From positions 1-16,178 of the forward strand of contig LSSL01007640.1 in the NCBI GenBank assembly GCA_001953115.1: DNA of 16,178 bases, written 5' to 3'. The stretch comes from Smittium mucronatum (lineage: Eukaryota > Kickxellomycota > Harpellomycetes > Harpellales > Legeriomycetaceae). Below, piece after piece: positions 8,538-16,178 of the stretch. A program made the translations under genes and the position numbers. Below the pieces are notes generated by a model. It had not been told where the DNA came from. It did no database searches and saw nothing but the letters and a program-made list of their open reading frames with translations. Within the stretch, counting starts at the first letter, position 1, and every line of letters starts with the position of its first letter.

Positions 8538-9578
8538 GGTTATGCACGTCTCTCAAACTCGCCTTATTCTGCAAACCTATCTATAGTGCCATAATTTGAT
8601 GGAACACTAAGAGTTGTCATAAAATTCATACCACTCACCAAAGTCACAATCAGAGACGAATAACCTCTCCCAAGAGTCAAATTTATATTAAAAAATCTCT
8701 TCGGATGCAAATTATATTCTAATCTTGATTTAATGAATGCATTCTATCAAATAACACTATATCCTGATTCGAACAAATATTGTGTCTTTTAAATCCCAGA
8801 TGGATATAGTGAGTTCCCTGTAATGCCACAAGATATTTTGAACTTTCCAGAAACACTCCAGCGGAATATCGACAAAACCTTTAGAGGATGCATTTATAGT
8901 GGATATTGTGCTGCTTTTGCAGGCGATATTTTGATATTTTCGAAAACGTGCGAGGAAAAAAATTTCCAAATTAAAAATGTGCTTCAAAAGCTCTAAGAGA
9001 AAGGATTCAAGCCAAACTAAAAGAATTTTATACTCGTATTTTCGAGATCTGATATATTGGGTTTTACATTTAATGAAAACAAACAAGAAATAACCACAAC
9101 CAAGATCGTGAATGTCAAATATTTTTCATGTCAATTTTAATTCCAAATCTTCGAAATCTTCCTGGGAATGACTTCTTTCTGCTACTCATTCATCAACAAC
9201 TTTACTGAGCTTTTCGTGCAATTATATATGCCTTTTAAAAAAGAAACTGTTTTTAACTGGGAAAATTACTGCGAGACATCATTTCAATAGTTTAAAATGG
9301 CGATGAATTCAGCCCTTTTTCTCGCAAATTCAAACAGCTCAAAACCATAAATATTGTATATAGATGCATAGCATTTTCGAATAGGCGCTTTATTGCATCA
9401 AAAGCAATCTTATAGAGCTGTGCAACCAATTTCATATGCGAGCCAAAATTTTCTGCATACCAAGAGAAATTACTGTGCCAGCTACACTGAAGCTCTAGCA
9501 GTAGTGTATGGGTTCGAAAAATTTCGTCACTACGTTAGCAGCACTTATATGAACTTCACACGAAATTTTGCGCTTTAA
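8538..9578 (+). pseudogene. pol: Reverse transcriptase and RNase H start, element 1
   Basis: About 345 codons stay in one frame with nine internal stops (8592, 8661, 8790, 8994, 9018, 9138, 9288, 9348, 9369) before the frame closes at 9576. Order of motifs: GYARLSNSPYSANLSIVP, FDGTLRVV, KVTIRDE, LFGCKLYSNLDLMNAFYQI (catalytic Asp codon 8727-8729 kept), IPDGYSEFPVMPQ, and FAGDILIFS (8916-8942), where the first Asp of YxDD is Gly. Then come ILGFTFNENKQEI, FLGM, the FNWENYCETSFQ thumb region, and RNase H from ILYIDA (Asp at 9363-9365) through ISYASQNFLHTKRNYCASYT and EALAVVYGFEKFRHYV. The family copies Gag-Pol RNA into DNA and degrades the RNA strand. The lack of frameshifts over a kilobase contrasts with the stop load. 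Confidence 0.85.
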
Positions 9579-9763
9579 TCACCGCACGAAAAAATGAAGA
9601 CCCGCGAGGGGGCATAGCCCGATGGAACTCAGCATTAAAAACACATGACTTCGAAATCAAGCATGTAAAAGGATTTGAAAATGTACTGACTGACGCTCTT
9701 AGTCGTGTCTTTTTTGAAGGAAAAATTGAAAAAAAACTATTACTACTGATTACGAGAAGCCAA
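9557..9763 (+). pseudogene. RNase H end and linker of element 1 (shifted frame)
   Basis: After a frameshift near 9557, pol resumes with ALITARKNEDPRGGIARWNS, then a block ending in KGFENVLTDALSR (about 9668-9706). These are the standard closing motifs of gypsy RNase H (RW and ADALSR). The frame stays open to 9761, giving ITRSQ before the stop. The same wording occurs in element 2 at 13884-14018, which supports common origin. Confidence 0.8.
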
Positions 9764-10288
9764 TGACCACCAACGCGAACAATAAGACGACCAGTAAGAC
9801 TTGATATATTAGCCAAAGAGTCGAGTTATTATACTAGAAAAATCGAATAAAACAAAAATAACGATACTGAATACGAAAACTAAGAATTATATTACGAAAG
9901 ATAAGAAGAGAGAAACCAAATTTCAAATTTTAAACCAAAAGACACTAAAGAAGAAACTCCAAGTCAATATTGCTTGAAAATTTCCAAATTTTTATCTTCA
10001 TCAGCGCAATTCAAAAAAATGCAACAGATCGAAAAAAATGTAAAGATGTAATTGATATCTTAAATAGCAACGAATTTGCCTCAATAAACTCAATTGGCCA
10101 ATCATAATCATACTGTATCAAAAAAAATTACTCTAAAATTGCTCGAATCATTCAAACCTAAGACTATGCGTTCCTGATTCACCGAAAAAAGCAGTCATAT
10201 TACCATCACCACGACTATCCGATGATGTCACATTTGGGGCATCGAAAATAAATCTACACAATCAAATTGAATTTATTTTGCCAAAAAA
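9764..10288 (+). pseudogene. Linker and integrase zinc-finger start, element 1
   Basis: The first part is a charged, AT-rich linker. CKDVIDILNSNEFASIN (about 10041-10091) corresponds to CKLIIG and LNSIENYSHLN in element 2 (14268-14321). At 10198-10242 the frame reads YYHHHDYPMMSHLGH, the first half of the HHCC zinc-binding domain of gypsy integrases, well preserved. The match ends at 10288, where LTR sequence begins; the CC half and catalytic core are absent. The integrase would insert the cDNA into the genome, and this copy could not. Confidence 0.65.
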
Positions 10289-10613
10289 ATTTACACCAAT
10301 CAGTAGCCATTATGCCAAAAAAAATACAGTCAAAAGGATAGCCAAGAAAGTCGGATATTTGATGATATCGATTAAAATGCAATTGGAATTGTGGATTATG
10401 GGGTTAATTGAAAAATATTAACCTATTGGATAAATTGAATTACTGGACTTGAAAGATTTTTTAATTTCCCATATTTAACTCATTTTTTATTTAGCTTTTG
10501 GAAAGCTCTCTTTCGCTCGCATCCTCTCTCTCTTCTCTTAGCTTTTACTTTTTGAATAAACTCTTATAATGTTTAAATTATTATAAAAATACTTAAAAAT
10601 TGATGGATAACCA
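10289..10613 (+). repeat. Middle LTR (5' LTR of element 2)
   Basis: It aligns with 15505-15874 across its length: TTACACCAATCAG, GCCATTATGCC, TGCAATTGGAATT, CCTATTGGATAAATTG, AATTACTGGACTTGAAAG, TTTAGCTTTTGGAAAGCTCT, AATAAACTCT, ATACTTAAAA and a final AACCA. It lacks about 30 bases present in the 3' LTR between CTATTGGCTAAATTG and GAATTACTGG. Its first bases have lost the TG terminus. It could also have served as the 3' LTR of element 1 if the two copies are a recombination tandem. Confidence 0.75.
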
Positions 10614-10632
10614 TTATTTAATATCCTTTATC

Positions 10633-10658
10633 TATTATTATTATTATTATTATTATTA
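10633..10658. repeat. TAT microsatellite
   Basis: A clean run of TAT/ATT triplets of about 26 bases lies in the leader between the LTR and gag of element 2. It is absent from element 1's leader, so it expanded after the copies separated. Confidence 0.85.
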
Positions 10659-10682
10659 AAAATTTCAGAGACTCCAATTTAA

Positions 10683-10934
10683 GTTACTACAGGTCAAATT
10701 GCCAATGCTGGAGAAATTATTTCAATAAAAGAAAACAAACTTTTCACTCTTGGGAAGCAAATGATCGATGTTGAATCTAGCTTAAAGACACTTGCAGAAG
10801 AGCACAGCAAGTTGGAGTCTAAATTTAAAATTTTGATTTCTGTCATCTCTAAAAATGAATCTGATTTTTTAAAGAAAAAAAAAGACATCAAATCCTCAAA
10901 CCGAATCCGCCTTGAAAAAGAAATTTCCTTTTAA
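10683..10934 (+). pseudogene. gag: Gag N-terminal coiled coil of element 2
   Basis: An 83-codon open frame without a start codon; TAA at 10680-10682 precedes it and TAA at 10932-10934 closes it. It reads VTTGQIANAGEIISI, then MIDVESSLKTLAEEHSKLES and a lysine-rich end. Heptad-like spacing of I, L and V suggests a helical or coiled-coil segment, as expected at the start of a Gag polyprotein. It occupies the same place as the KNESLIKKV segment of element 1. I do not recognise a named domain; assignment rests on position and on the gag core that follows. Confidence 0.55.
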
Positions 10935-11029
10935 ATTTTGAAAGCTGAAACTTCAGGAAAATGTGAGCCGCTTCCATTAGAGAAGTCGAACTCATGTGAA
11001 AACTGATGGAGGTCCAGAATCAAAAAGGT

Positions 11030-11491
11030 GAAAATACAGTTTTTTCGGGCTTCACTTCACTCAGTAACATTCCGAATATACCAGCATTCGAAGCAAAATA
11101 TACCTCGCTAAATATATGAGTTCATTTATTAGACGATCTCTTTACCAAATATATTCTTTTAAATTAATTTCAGAGGGTAATAATGGTATTAGACTCTTTG
11201 AAGGGAGAGGTCAGGAGTTGATATGACGCTTCACCTGACAGAAACATTGACTGCTAAGATGGTTTGAGACAATAACTTGAAAAACGATTTGGAAGATCTG
11301 ATTCCCTCAGTATGGCTCTTGATACAATTTATACATTGAGACTCTCTGAAAAATCTTATTTCAACTATTTCATACAGCAAATTTGTCCTGGAATTAAAAT
11401 ATTAACCGGAGAAAATAGCAAGATAGCTATAGTTATGCTTCACAAAAAAATAGATTCTAGAATTCGAAAACGAAATATTTTAACAGTTTGA
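11030..11491 (+). pseudogene. gag: Gag capsid-like region of element 2
   Basis: One frame with five internal stops (including TGA 11117 and TAA 11165) holds FSGFTSLSNIPNIPAFEAKY, HLLDDLFTKYIL, VLDSLKGEVRS, YDASPDRN, LEKRFGRSDSLSMALDTIY and YFNYFIQQICPGIKIL. Gypsy capsids carry a W-rich core followed by a conserved L-x-x-x-F segment, and two of the stops fall where Trp would be expected. It lines up block by block with element 1 (DLFYNYHQL, IWYDSEPD, FIQIIRPEIQL). It would form the particle shell; this copy cannot be translated through. Confidence 0.6.
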
Positions 11492-11784
11492 AAAAATACT
11501 CAGAGCTCAGATTTTTGAGATCAAATCTATTCCAGTCATTTTGACTTATGATCTTCATTCAGCAATGTAAATATATCCTGTTGTAGTCTTAATTAAATCC
11601 ATTGAAAAGGCTCTCATTAATGTCACACAGTATAATTGACAGTATTATTACCCTTTCCGGTCCATCTCTTTCTGTTTCAATAATCCTCAGTTCCAAAATT
11701 GTTTCCAGCGTAATAAGAAGACACACAGCAGAGAAAATATTATTATGAAAAAGGCGAAATTTTAAGAATTTGTAAGAAAAAGTG

Positions 11785-11826
11785 TGTTACAACTGTGTTC
11801 TAAAAAGCGATCTAAGAAGCTCATGC
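11785..11826 (+). pseudogene. Gag zinc knuckle with His replaced
   Basis: The frame reads CYNCVLKSDLRSSC, spacing CX2CX4[D]X4C, which is the retroviral-type CCHC nucleic-acid-binding knuckle with His replaced by Asp. It lies between the capsid region and protease, where the knuckle belongs. It is frameshifted relative to the upstream gag block. Confidence 0.6.
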
Positions 11827-12229
11827 AATAAATATCTTATGGCTGCTCTTTTCATAAACGCTTTTATTTCTTAATTTTTAGAAGAGAGAAAAGACAAAGC
11901 ATAGTAAATGGGAGCAACACTGTGCGAAAACAAAGTGATCCTTCCGAAAAGCATCAAACATCAAACTCCAAACCTCAAAGCAATAATGACATCAAATAAA
12001 ATACGAATTATGCGACCACCAAAATAACGATATCAACATAAACGATTATTATACAAAAAATTGCTATAAAAAACAAAAGATAAACACGAAACTGAAGAAA
12101 AAAACTACGATTACGGAAAAAGAATATTTTCGACAAAGTATACAACTATAGAAATTTCCAACTATATTCTTCCTCCAACTGCCATTATGGCTATGAACCT
12201 AAATTTAAATGAAAGTACATGTTTTAAGC
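11827..12229 (+). other. Gag-protease spacer, no clear motif
   Basis: This lies between the knuckle and the protease of element 2. It is rich in Lys, Asn and Tyr codons in several frames with many stops, as expected of a degenerate linker. I cannot assign any domain. Confidence 0.4.
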
Positions 12230-12570
12230 CCAGTGCATCAATCAAAAAAAATTCCTTTATCCGAATTTTTTTACTCTGGGTCTCAAATAACGAGTATATC
12301 CTCCTCACTGGCTAAAAGATTGAATTTGATATTAAAAATTCACAAACCGTTAAAAATCAAACTTGTAAATGATTAAACAAACACGACCTTAAATAAAGTT
12401 GCTTCTTCCCGCCTAGATTTTGCAAGCGGAATATACAAAAAGCTTTCAGAATTATGCCCCCTCAATAAATAAACATCATTTTAGGGATTAGATTCATCTT
12501 TTCTTCAAAAGTGGCTGATAATTGGATGGATATGGCTATCTACTTTACAAAAAAATAGAAAATACGATAT
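12230..12570 (+). pseudogene. Degenerate protease of element 2
   Basis: KIPLSEFFYSGSQITSI leads into SSLAKRLNLILKIHKPLKI (12248-12370), matching the active-site strand and following helix of gypsy retropepsins. The catalytic Asp position holds Tyr (TAC at 12272-12274). The second motif, ILGIRF at 12478-12495, replaces the usual Asp with Arg, and is followed by SSKVADNWMDMAIYFTKK. A stop at about 12369 separates the two parts. The enzyme would release Gag and Pol products; this copy is inactive on sequence grounds. Confidence 0.65.
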
Positions 12571-12844
12571 ATTCTTTATGATACCACCTGTATCTAAACC
12601 GACTGAATGGGTGCCTCTTGTTTTTGCTACCTCTGCTGTCAATTTAATTCCATCTGCAGACTCTGAAATTTATGAAATGGTTGCTCTGTTACTCAGCCAT
12701 TTGGCCCAATACCTAGCATCATCAAAACCGAATTACCACACTGCCTGCTCTTAACTTCCTACCAACCAATAGATTGAAGTATGTGCCGTTACTCACTTGA
12801 AGAAGTTCGCATTCTTCGTTAAAAATGTTTAAGAACTCTATAAA

Positions 12845-13050
12845 GGTTGTTACACGAGACTCTAGGCACCTACATATTCTGCCAATCCACTCATAGTTCC
12901 AAAATTTAAAGGAAAACCTAGATTAACCGTCAAACTTAGGAAATTAAACAAATTCACGATTCGGAACGAATTCCCAATGTATATAATCTATATCATTTTA
13001 AATCAATTTTTTGGCTACAAATACTACTCTAAACTTTATGTCTTATAATA
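12845..13050 (+). pseudogene. pol: Reverse transcriptase, fingers part, element 2
   Basis: YTRL, a stop, then APTYSANPLIVPKFKGKPRL, RKLNKFTIRNEFPM and FFGYKYYSKLYVL ending in a stop near 13045. This is the same segment as GYARLSNSPYSANLSIVP ... SNLDL in element 1. The first catalytic aspartate (LDL) is Tyr here (TAT at 13037-13039). The reading frame is then lost for about 50 bases before resuming at 13098. Confidence 0.75.
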
Positions 13051-13097
13051 ATTGTATCAAATTAAACCTCATTCTTACTCGATTAAACCTCTGTTTT

Positions 13098-13701
13098 TTT
13101 TGAAACTGATGCCTACCATAGATTTTTTGTCATGCCTCAAGAAACGAGCAACTCTCCAGAAACATTGCAGATTAATATAGACAGAAATCTCAGAGAATGA
13201 ATTGACTGAGGTTAATGTGCAGCTTTTGAAAACGATATTTTTGCATTTTAGATAACTCGAGAGGAACATCCTATAAATCTTCGTTCTGTAATTTCAAAAC
13301 TCAAGAAAAAAGACCTCAAATAAAACTTCATAAATCGCCTATTCGCAGTACCCAAAAAGGATATTCTGGGTTTTACGGTTTTTGAGCACTGGTAAGAAAT
13401 ATCTGAAGAGAAAATGAATGCTGTCAAGAAAATCCCACGGCCAACTACTGTTCCTGATTTGCAAAGTTTTTTAGACATGCTTTTTTTCTGTAGGTCTTTA
13501 ATCGAAAAATTTACCAACATCACCGCACCCTTGTACAAACTTTTTCAAAAATATACTCCATTTGATCGGAACAGCGAATGTGAAACTGCTTTTGAGAAAC
13601 TCAAATACGCAATTATAACAGCGCCAATGCTTGAACATTCCAATACGATCAAGCCGTATAGCATATACACAGATACAAGTAATGTTTTAAATGGCGCTTA
13701 A
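13098..13701 (+). pseudogene. pol: Reverse transcriptase palm/thumb to RNase H, element 2
   Basis: About 200 codons in one frame with six stops before the terminal TAA at 13699-13701, the last 95 codons (13414-13698) fully open. Motifs in order: ETDAYHRFFVMPQ, SPETLQINIDRNL, CAAFENDIFAF, where YxDD has become F-E-N-D (13225-13236), ILGFTVFEHW, PRPTTVPDLQSFLDML, IEKFTNITAPLYKLF, TPFDRNSECETAFEKLK, ITAPMLEHSNTIKPYSIY and TDTSN, whose Asp (13672-13674) is the first RNase H catalytic residue. Two of the internal stops are TGA at 13198 and 13207, at positions where element 1 has Cys and Tyr. The enzyme is dead: two RT catalytic aspartates are replaced. Confidence 0.85.
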
Positions 13702-14090
13702 TTACTCCAGAAAAAACAAGATGTAACCATACGATCAATTGCATACGCAGTTAAAAACTACTTCCTGCTAAACTCAATTATTTTGATAGTGGCAAGGATT
13801 CTTTAGCAGTCATTTTTGGCTTCAATAAGATCCGTAATTATGTAAATGGACTTACACGGAGCTATAAATCGACCAAATTGCCTTGATTTCTGCTCTTGAA
13901 AATGTTAATCCCAGAGGAAGAGTCGCCAGGTAGAACTCTGCACTATAAACTTACGAATTAAAAATCAAAAATGTTAGGGGACTGAAAAATGATCTCATTG
14001 GAGCACTAAGTAGAGACTTTGGAAATGATTCAGAACACCAAAAAGTACACTAAAAATCACAAGAAGCCAAGAACCTCCAAATAAAAAAAT
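13702..14090 (+). pseudogene. RNase H C-terminal part and linker, element 2
   Basis: Pieces in more than one frame: IRSIAYAVKNYF, then LPAKLNYFDSGKDSLAVIFG and FNKIRNYVNG (13761-13853), then LISALENVNPRGRVAR, NSAL, TYELKIKNVRGLKNDLIG and ALSRD (to about 14018). These are the standard RNase H motifs, ending in the ALSR box. They match the element 1 wording (EALAVVYGFEKFRHYV, ARKNEDPRGGIARW, DALSR). At least two indels separate the pieces. Confidence 0.75.
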
Positions 14091-15075
14091 CAGAAGATTT
14101 GGAAAATTAGATTTATTAGCACCTGGATCTGAATCTACCAATTACAAATTATAAAAATCTGAAATTTCTCTGAGAATTTTGAAAATGAAACTACTTATAG
14201 ACCTGAATAAAAAATTATTTTAACTTCAAAAAAAAATCGGAAAATACCTGAAAATAGATGAAAAGTGCAAATTAATTATTGGCTAATTGAATAGCATTGA
14301 AAATTATAGCCATCTAAATGAACAATCTCGAACCTACAGGATAATTTAAAAAAAACTATAAAATATCACTGATCTTAAAAAACCTTGAATCTTTATTCCC
14401 GAATCTCTGGTAAAAAACTTTTTATATCATTACCACGAAATTCTGCTAATTTCAAACTTAGTACACAGAATGACTCTGTATAAGCTGAGAAAAAAGCTAT
14501 TCTGGCCGCGAATTTCTCGAGATGTTTTTTCATGTATTTAAAGTTGTAGAATATTCCAACTGACAAAAAACTCGACTCTGCAGACTCTCTGTGAACTTCA
14601 GTCCATTTTTGTATCCGAAACATTTGAAATGGTTCCCATTGACTATGCAGGACCATTTCCAGATACTGAACTAGGAAATAGATACATTTTAGTAATAAAA
14701 GATTTATCGAAGAGGTGGGTAGGTGCTTTAGATTTACCATGTAAATCAGCTGAAGTTACTTTTAAAGCGACATAAAAACGTCTTATAGTTACGCATGACT
14801 TTCCAGAGAAAATTCTAAGCGACAACAGCTCTTCTTTCACTAGTCATAAAATGAGGATTTTTCCCTCAAATCTTGAAACCAAACAAGTATTTAGCTTGCC
14901 ATATTATCCAGAAACAAATTGGATGACAGAAAGATTTAACAGAACTCTTAATATAATGATAAAAGTTTAATGCACAGAAGATCAAACTGATTTGTGTAAA
15001 TTTATTGATATTCATATTTTGGCATACCGAACCGAAAAGCACTAAACACTCGGATTTTCGTCATTCAAAACGTAA
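14091..15075 (+). pseudogene. Integrase of element 2 with D,D(35)E readable
   Basis: After a linker (14091-14390) the zinc-binding domain reads YHYHEILLISNLVHRM (about 14426-14473), with the second His of HHCC replaced by Asn, then TLYKLRKKLFWPRISRDVF and SCRIFQLTKN, where the second Cys is Phe. The catalytic core follows: IDYAGPF (Asp at 14641-14643), GNRYILVIKDLSKRWVGALD, a TAA, HDFPEKILSDNSSSF (Asp at 14821-14823), VFSLPYYPETNWMTERFNRT (Glu at 14929-14931). There are exactly 35 residues between the second Asp and the Glu. Stops occur within and after the core (about 14773, 14968, 15043). The frame from the first Asp to the Glu is unbroken apart from the one stop. It would integrate the cDNA; inactivated here. 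Confidence 0.85.
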
Positions 15076-15490
15076 CATGTAAGAGAGGCAAGAGTTTCAG
15101 CTGAAAATTGAAGCCGACCAACCAGAGTATGCCTCTAAATATTATTTTTTACGAAAGGCTGTTGCAAGCAAGATGATCCCATATTCGAAAAACTATTCCG
15201 CACAACAATGAACTGGCTAAACTGGAAATTTAAATACGATATAACGATAGAAGCAGATCTGTGATATAACGAATAGAGATTACGGTCTTTTGAAGAGAGA
15301 TTCACATGAAGGGCTCAATAGTATACTTGAACTCAGTACTAATTGCATAGAACCTTACGTATTAACAAAGAAAATTGGGCGAGTCAGATACAGAATTGAA
15401 AGAGTTGATAGCGATAGTTAAAAAACATAAGTGACCGGGCACATCCTTCTATCAAGTCCATACAACGTCAAAGACACCTTGGAATCTGTG
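15076..15490 (+). pseudogene. Integrase C-terminal region of element 2
   Basis: Degenerate remains in several frames. A block with KIGRVRYRIERVDSDS (about 15370-15418) resembles the GPYRI-type C-terminal strand of gypsy integrases, and GHILLSSPYN (about 15436-15465) sits where the closing LKPY-type motif is usual. No chromodomain is recognisable. It ends just before the polypurine tract. Confidence 0.5.
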
Positions 15491-15501
15491 AGAGGGGAGA
15501 G
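15491..15501 (+). other. Polypurine tract
   Basis: AGAGGGGAGAG is an uninterrupted purine run three bases upstream of the LTR start TGTTACG at 15505. This is the plus-strand primer of LTR retrotransposons and supports both the element's orientation and the LTR boundary. Confidence 0.8.
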
Positions 15502-15504
15502 TAA

Positions 15505-15874
15505 TGTTACGAAAATCAGCCGCCATTATGCCAACATACAATATGATCCAATTAATTTCCAAAAAAGCCAGCTACCCAATGATCCGTGATTCCAATGCAA
15601 TTGGAATTTCGGACCATGGCTAATTGAGAGTGCATAATCTATTGGCTAAATTGACCTTACGTGAATTCAGTATTATCCAAAAACTGAATTACTGGTCTTG
15701 AAAGATTATATAATTTTCTGTAATTGACTTGTTTTTATATTTAGCTTTTAGAAAGCCCTCTCTCTTTTGTATCATCTCTATCTTTTCTTAGCTTTTATCT
15801 ACTTATATAAACTCTTTAAATAGTGTCATTCTTTAAAAATACTTAAAAGCTCAATTTATAATTGGGAAAAAACA
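15505..15874 (+). repeat. 3' LTR of element 2
   Basis: It begins TGTTACGAAAATCAGCC directly after the polypurine tract and ends near GGGAAAAAACA, giving TG...CA termini. It is about 370 bp and homologous to 10289-10613. A TATATAA box lies at 15804-15810, preceded by CT-rich sequence. The right end abuts LINE coding sequence at 15875-15881. Confidence 0.8.
15804..15810 (+). promoter_or_regulatory. TATA-like box in LTR
   Basis: TATATAA followed by ACTC in the second half of the LTR. AATAAACTC occurs at the corresponding place in the middle LTR (10553-10562), and TATAACCC in element 1's LTR, so the position is conserved but the box itself is eroded in the other copies. Assignment rests on motif and position only. 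Confidence 0.35.
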
Positions 15875-16178
15875 TTTTTTATGAAAATCAACGCATCTAA
15901 TTACGGGATTCTATGTATCAGACACAGAATAAATTATTGATTCGCTGACCAGGGGCAAGATATAGAAAATTTTCAAAAATTTGAATATCTTGGATATATT
16001 TATATTAATTATTGGTAAGAATCAACCAAAATTAAAAATAATAAAATCAAGTGAAAAAAGCCTTTATTTATGGATAATGTTTTTATATCTAATATCGATA
16101 ATTAGACTGAAATAAAAATAAAATTTATGAATTCAGCACTCATTCCAATTGACTATTATGGCGGTAAGAAACCCATTA
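15875..16178 (+). pseudogene. LINE reverse transcriptase C-terminal fragment, runs off window
   Basis: One frame from 15881 to 16018 with a single internal stop reads MKINASNYGILCIRHRINY, stop, FADQGQDIENFQKFEYLGYI and YINYW. The pattern (L)KIN...T...L, then G-Q-x-I-E-x-x-x-x-F-x-YLG, is the thumb-side region of non-LTR retrotransposon RTs of the RTE/jockey/CR1 type. After stops and a shift, TEIKIKFMNSALIPI and YYGG (about 16108-16164) correspond to the following ALYG-ETW-type motif, so the fragment continues to the window end. The 5' part (endonuclease, RT fingers and palm) is missing because element 2's LTR lies directly upstream. Which LINE clade it belongs to cannot be decided from this much. 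Confidence 0.7.

Larger units (their letters stand above)
6042..10288 (+). mobile_element. Gypsy element 1, truncated in integrase
   Basis: The order is LTR, leader, gag, protease, reverse transcriptase, RNase H, linker and the start of the integrase zinc finger, the standard Ty3/gypsy order. The copy is dead: many stops and frameshifts, protease Asp lost, YxDD altered. The sequence stops being integrase-like exactly where the middle LTR (10289) starts, and no remainder of its integrase is found to the right of element 2. Wording shared with element 2 in gag, RT and RNase H (for example CAAF preceding the altered YxDD box, and PETLQ) shows the two belong to one family. Confidence 0.8.
10289..15874 (+). 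mobile_element. Gypsy element 2, full-length but dead
   Basis: It is bounded by two LTRs (10289-10613 and 15505-15874) and contains gag, protease, RT, RNase H, integrase and a polypurine tract in canonical order, about 5.6 kb in all. The LTRs differ by many substitutions and an indel of roughly 30 bases, so the insertion is old. The left flank is element 1 integrase and the right flank is LINE coding sequence, so the flanks do not match as in a simple nested insertion, and I see no clean target duplication. Confidence 0.8.

Noticed and set aside
8757..9086. Minus-strand 109-codon open frame
   Set aside because: It is antisense to well-matched reverse transcriptase motifs on the plus strand.
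8538..9578. Alternative genetic code (TAA/TAG read as Gln) making element 1 pol intact
   Set aside because: Several stops fall where the family has an aromatic residue or Ser rather than Gln, frameshifts occur in the same element, catalytic residues are lost, and element 2 also carries TGA stops. Decay explains it better.
10615..10660. CRISPR-like or tandem repeat array
   Set aside because: It is a simple triplet microsatellite in a eukaryotic retroelement leader.
14393..14840. Minus-strand open frames of 115 and 65 codons
   Set aside because: They are antisense to the clear plus-strand integrase of element 2.
16140..16164. The PIDYYGG stretch as the missing integrase core of element 1
   Set aside because: It looks like the integrase IDYAGPF motif, but it follows LINE thumb motifs (FEYLG, then TEIKIKFMNSALIPI) and fits the LINE LYG-ETW region better.

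Overview
The window is eukaryotic, very AT-rich, and holds no intact gene and no recognisable host gene. Everything identifiable is a decayed transposable element: Ty3/gypsy LTR retrotransposons (gag and pol relics on both strands, LTRs, a polypurine tract), a LINE reverse transcriptase fragment, an inverted-repeat (MITE- or DNA-transposon-like) pair, and a SINE-like insertion. There are no prokaryotic features. The composition and element mix would fit a TE-rich AT-biased invertebrate or a large-genome microsporidian; the sequence does not decide between them.

Left part (1-6041). Positions 1-2347 are AT-rich with no gene, only short hairpins. A probable solo LTR lies at 2348-2665. Two copies of a 124-bp repeat face each other (left arm 3109-3862, right arm 5154-5277). 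The left arm is split by a 611-bp, GC-richer, SINE-like insertion on the minus strand (3138-3748), flanked by an 18-bp target-site duplication with a poly-A tail. The right arm preserves the empty site. At 5560-6041, minus strand, is an RNase H fragment of a different gypsy lineage, cut off where the next element's LTR begins.

Right part (6042-15874). Two related gypsy elements lie head to tail on the plus strand with three LTRs (6042-6378, 10289-10613, 15505-15874). Element 1 keeps gag, protease, reverse transcriptase and RNase H relics and stops inside the integrase zinc finger, exactly where the middle LTR starts. Element 2 has relics of every domain: gag with a zinc knuckle, protease, RT, RNase H, integrase with the D,D(35)E triad still readable, a polypurine tract and a 3' LTR. 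Both are dead, with stops, frameshifts and lost catalytic residues. The plus strand after the last LTR (15875-16178) encodes the C-terminal part of a LINE reverse transcriptase that runs off the window.

Overall this is a layered graveyard: the order of insertions can be partly read from which element interrupts which, and the two gypsy copies share the loss of the protease catalytic aspartate.
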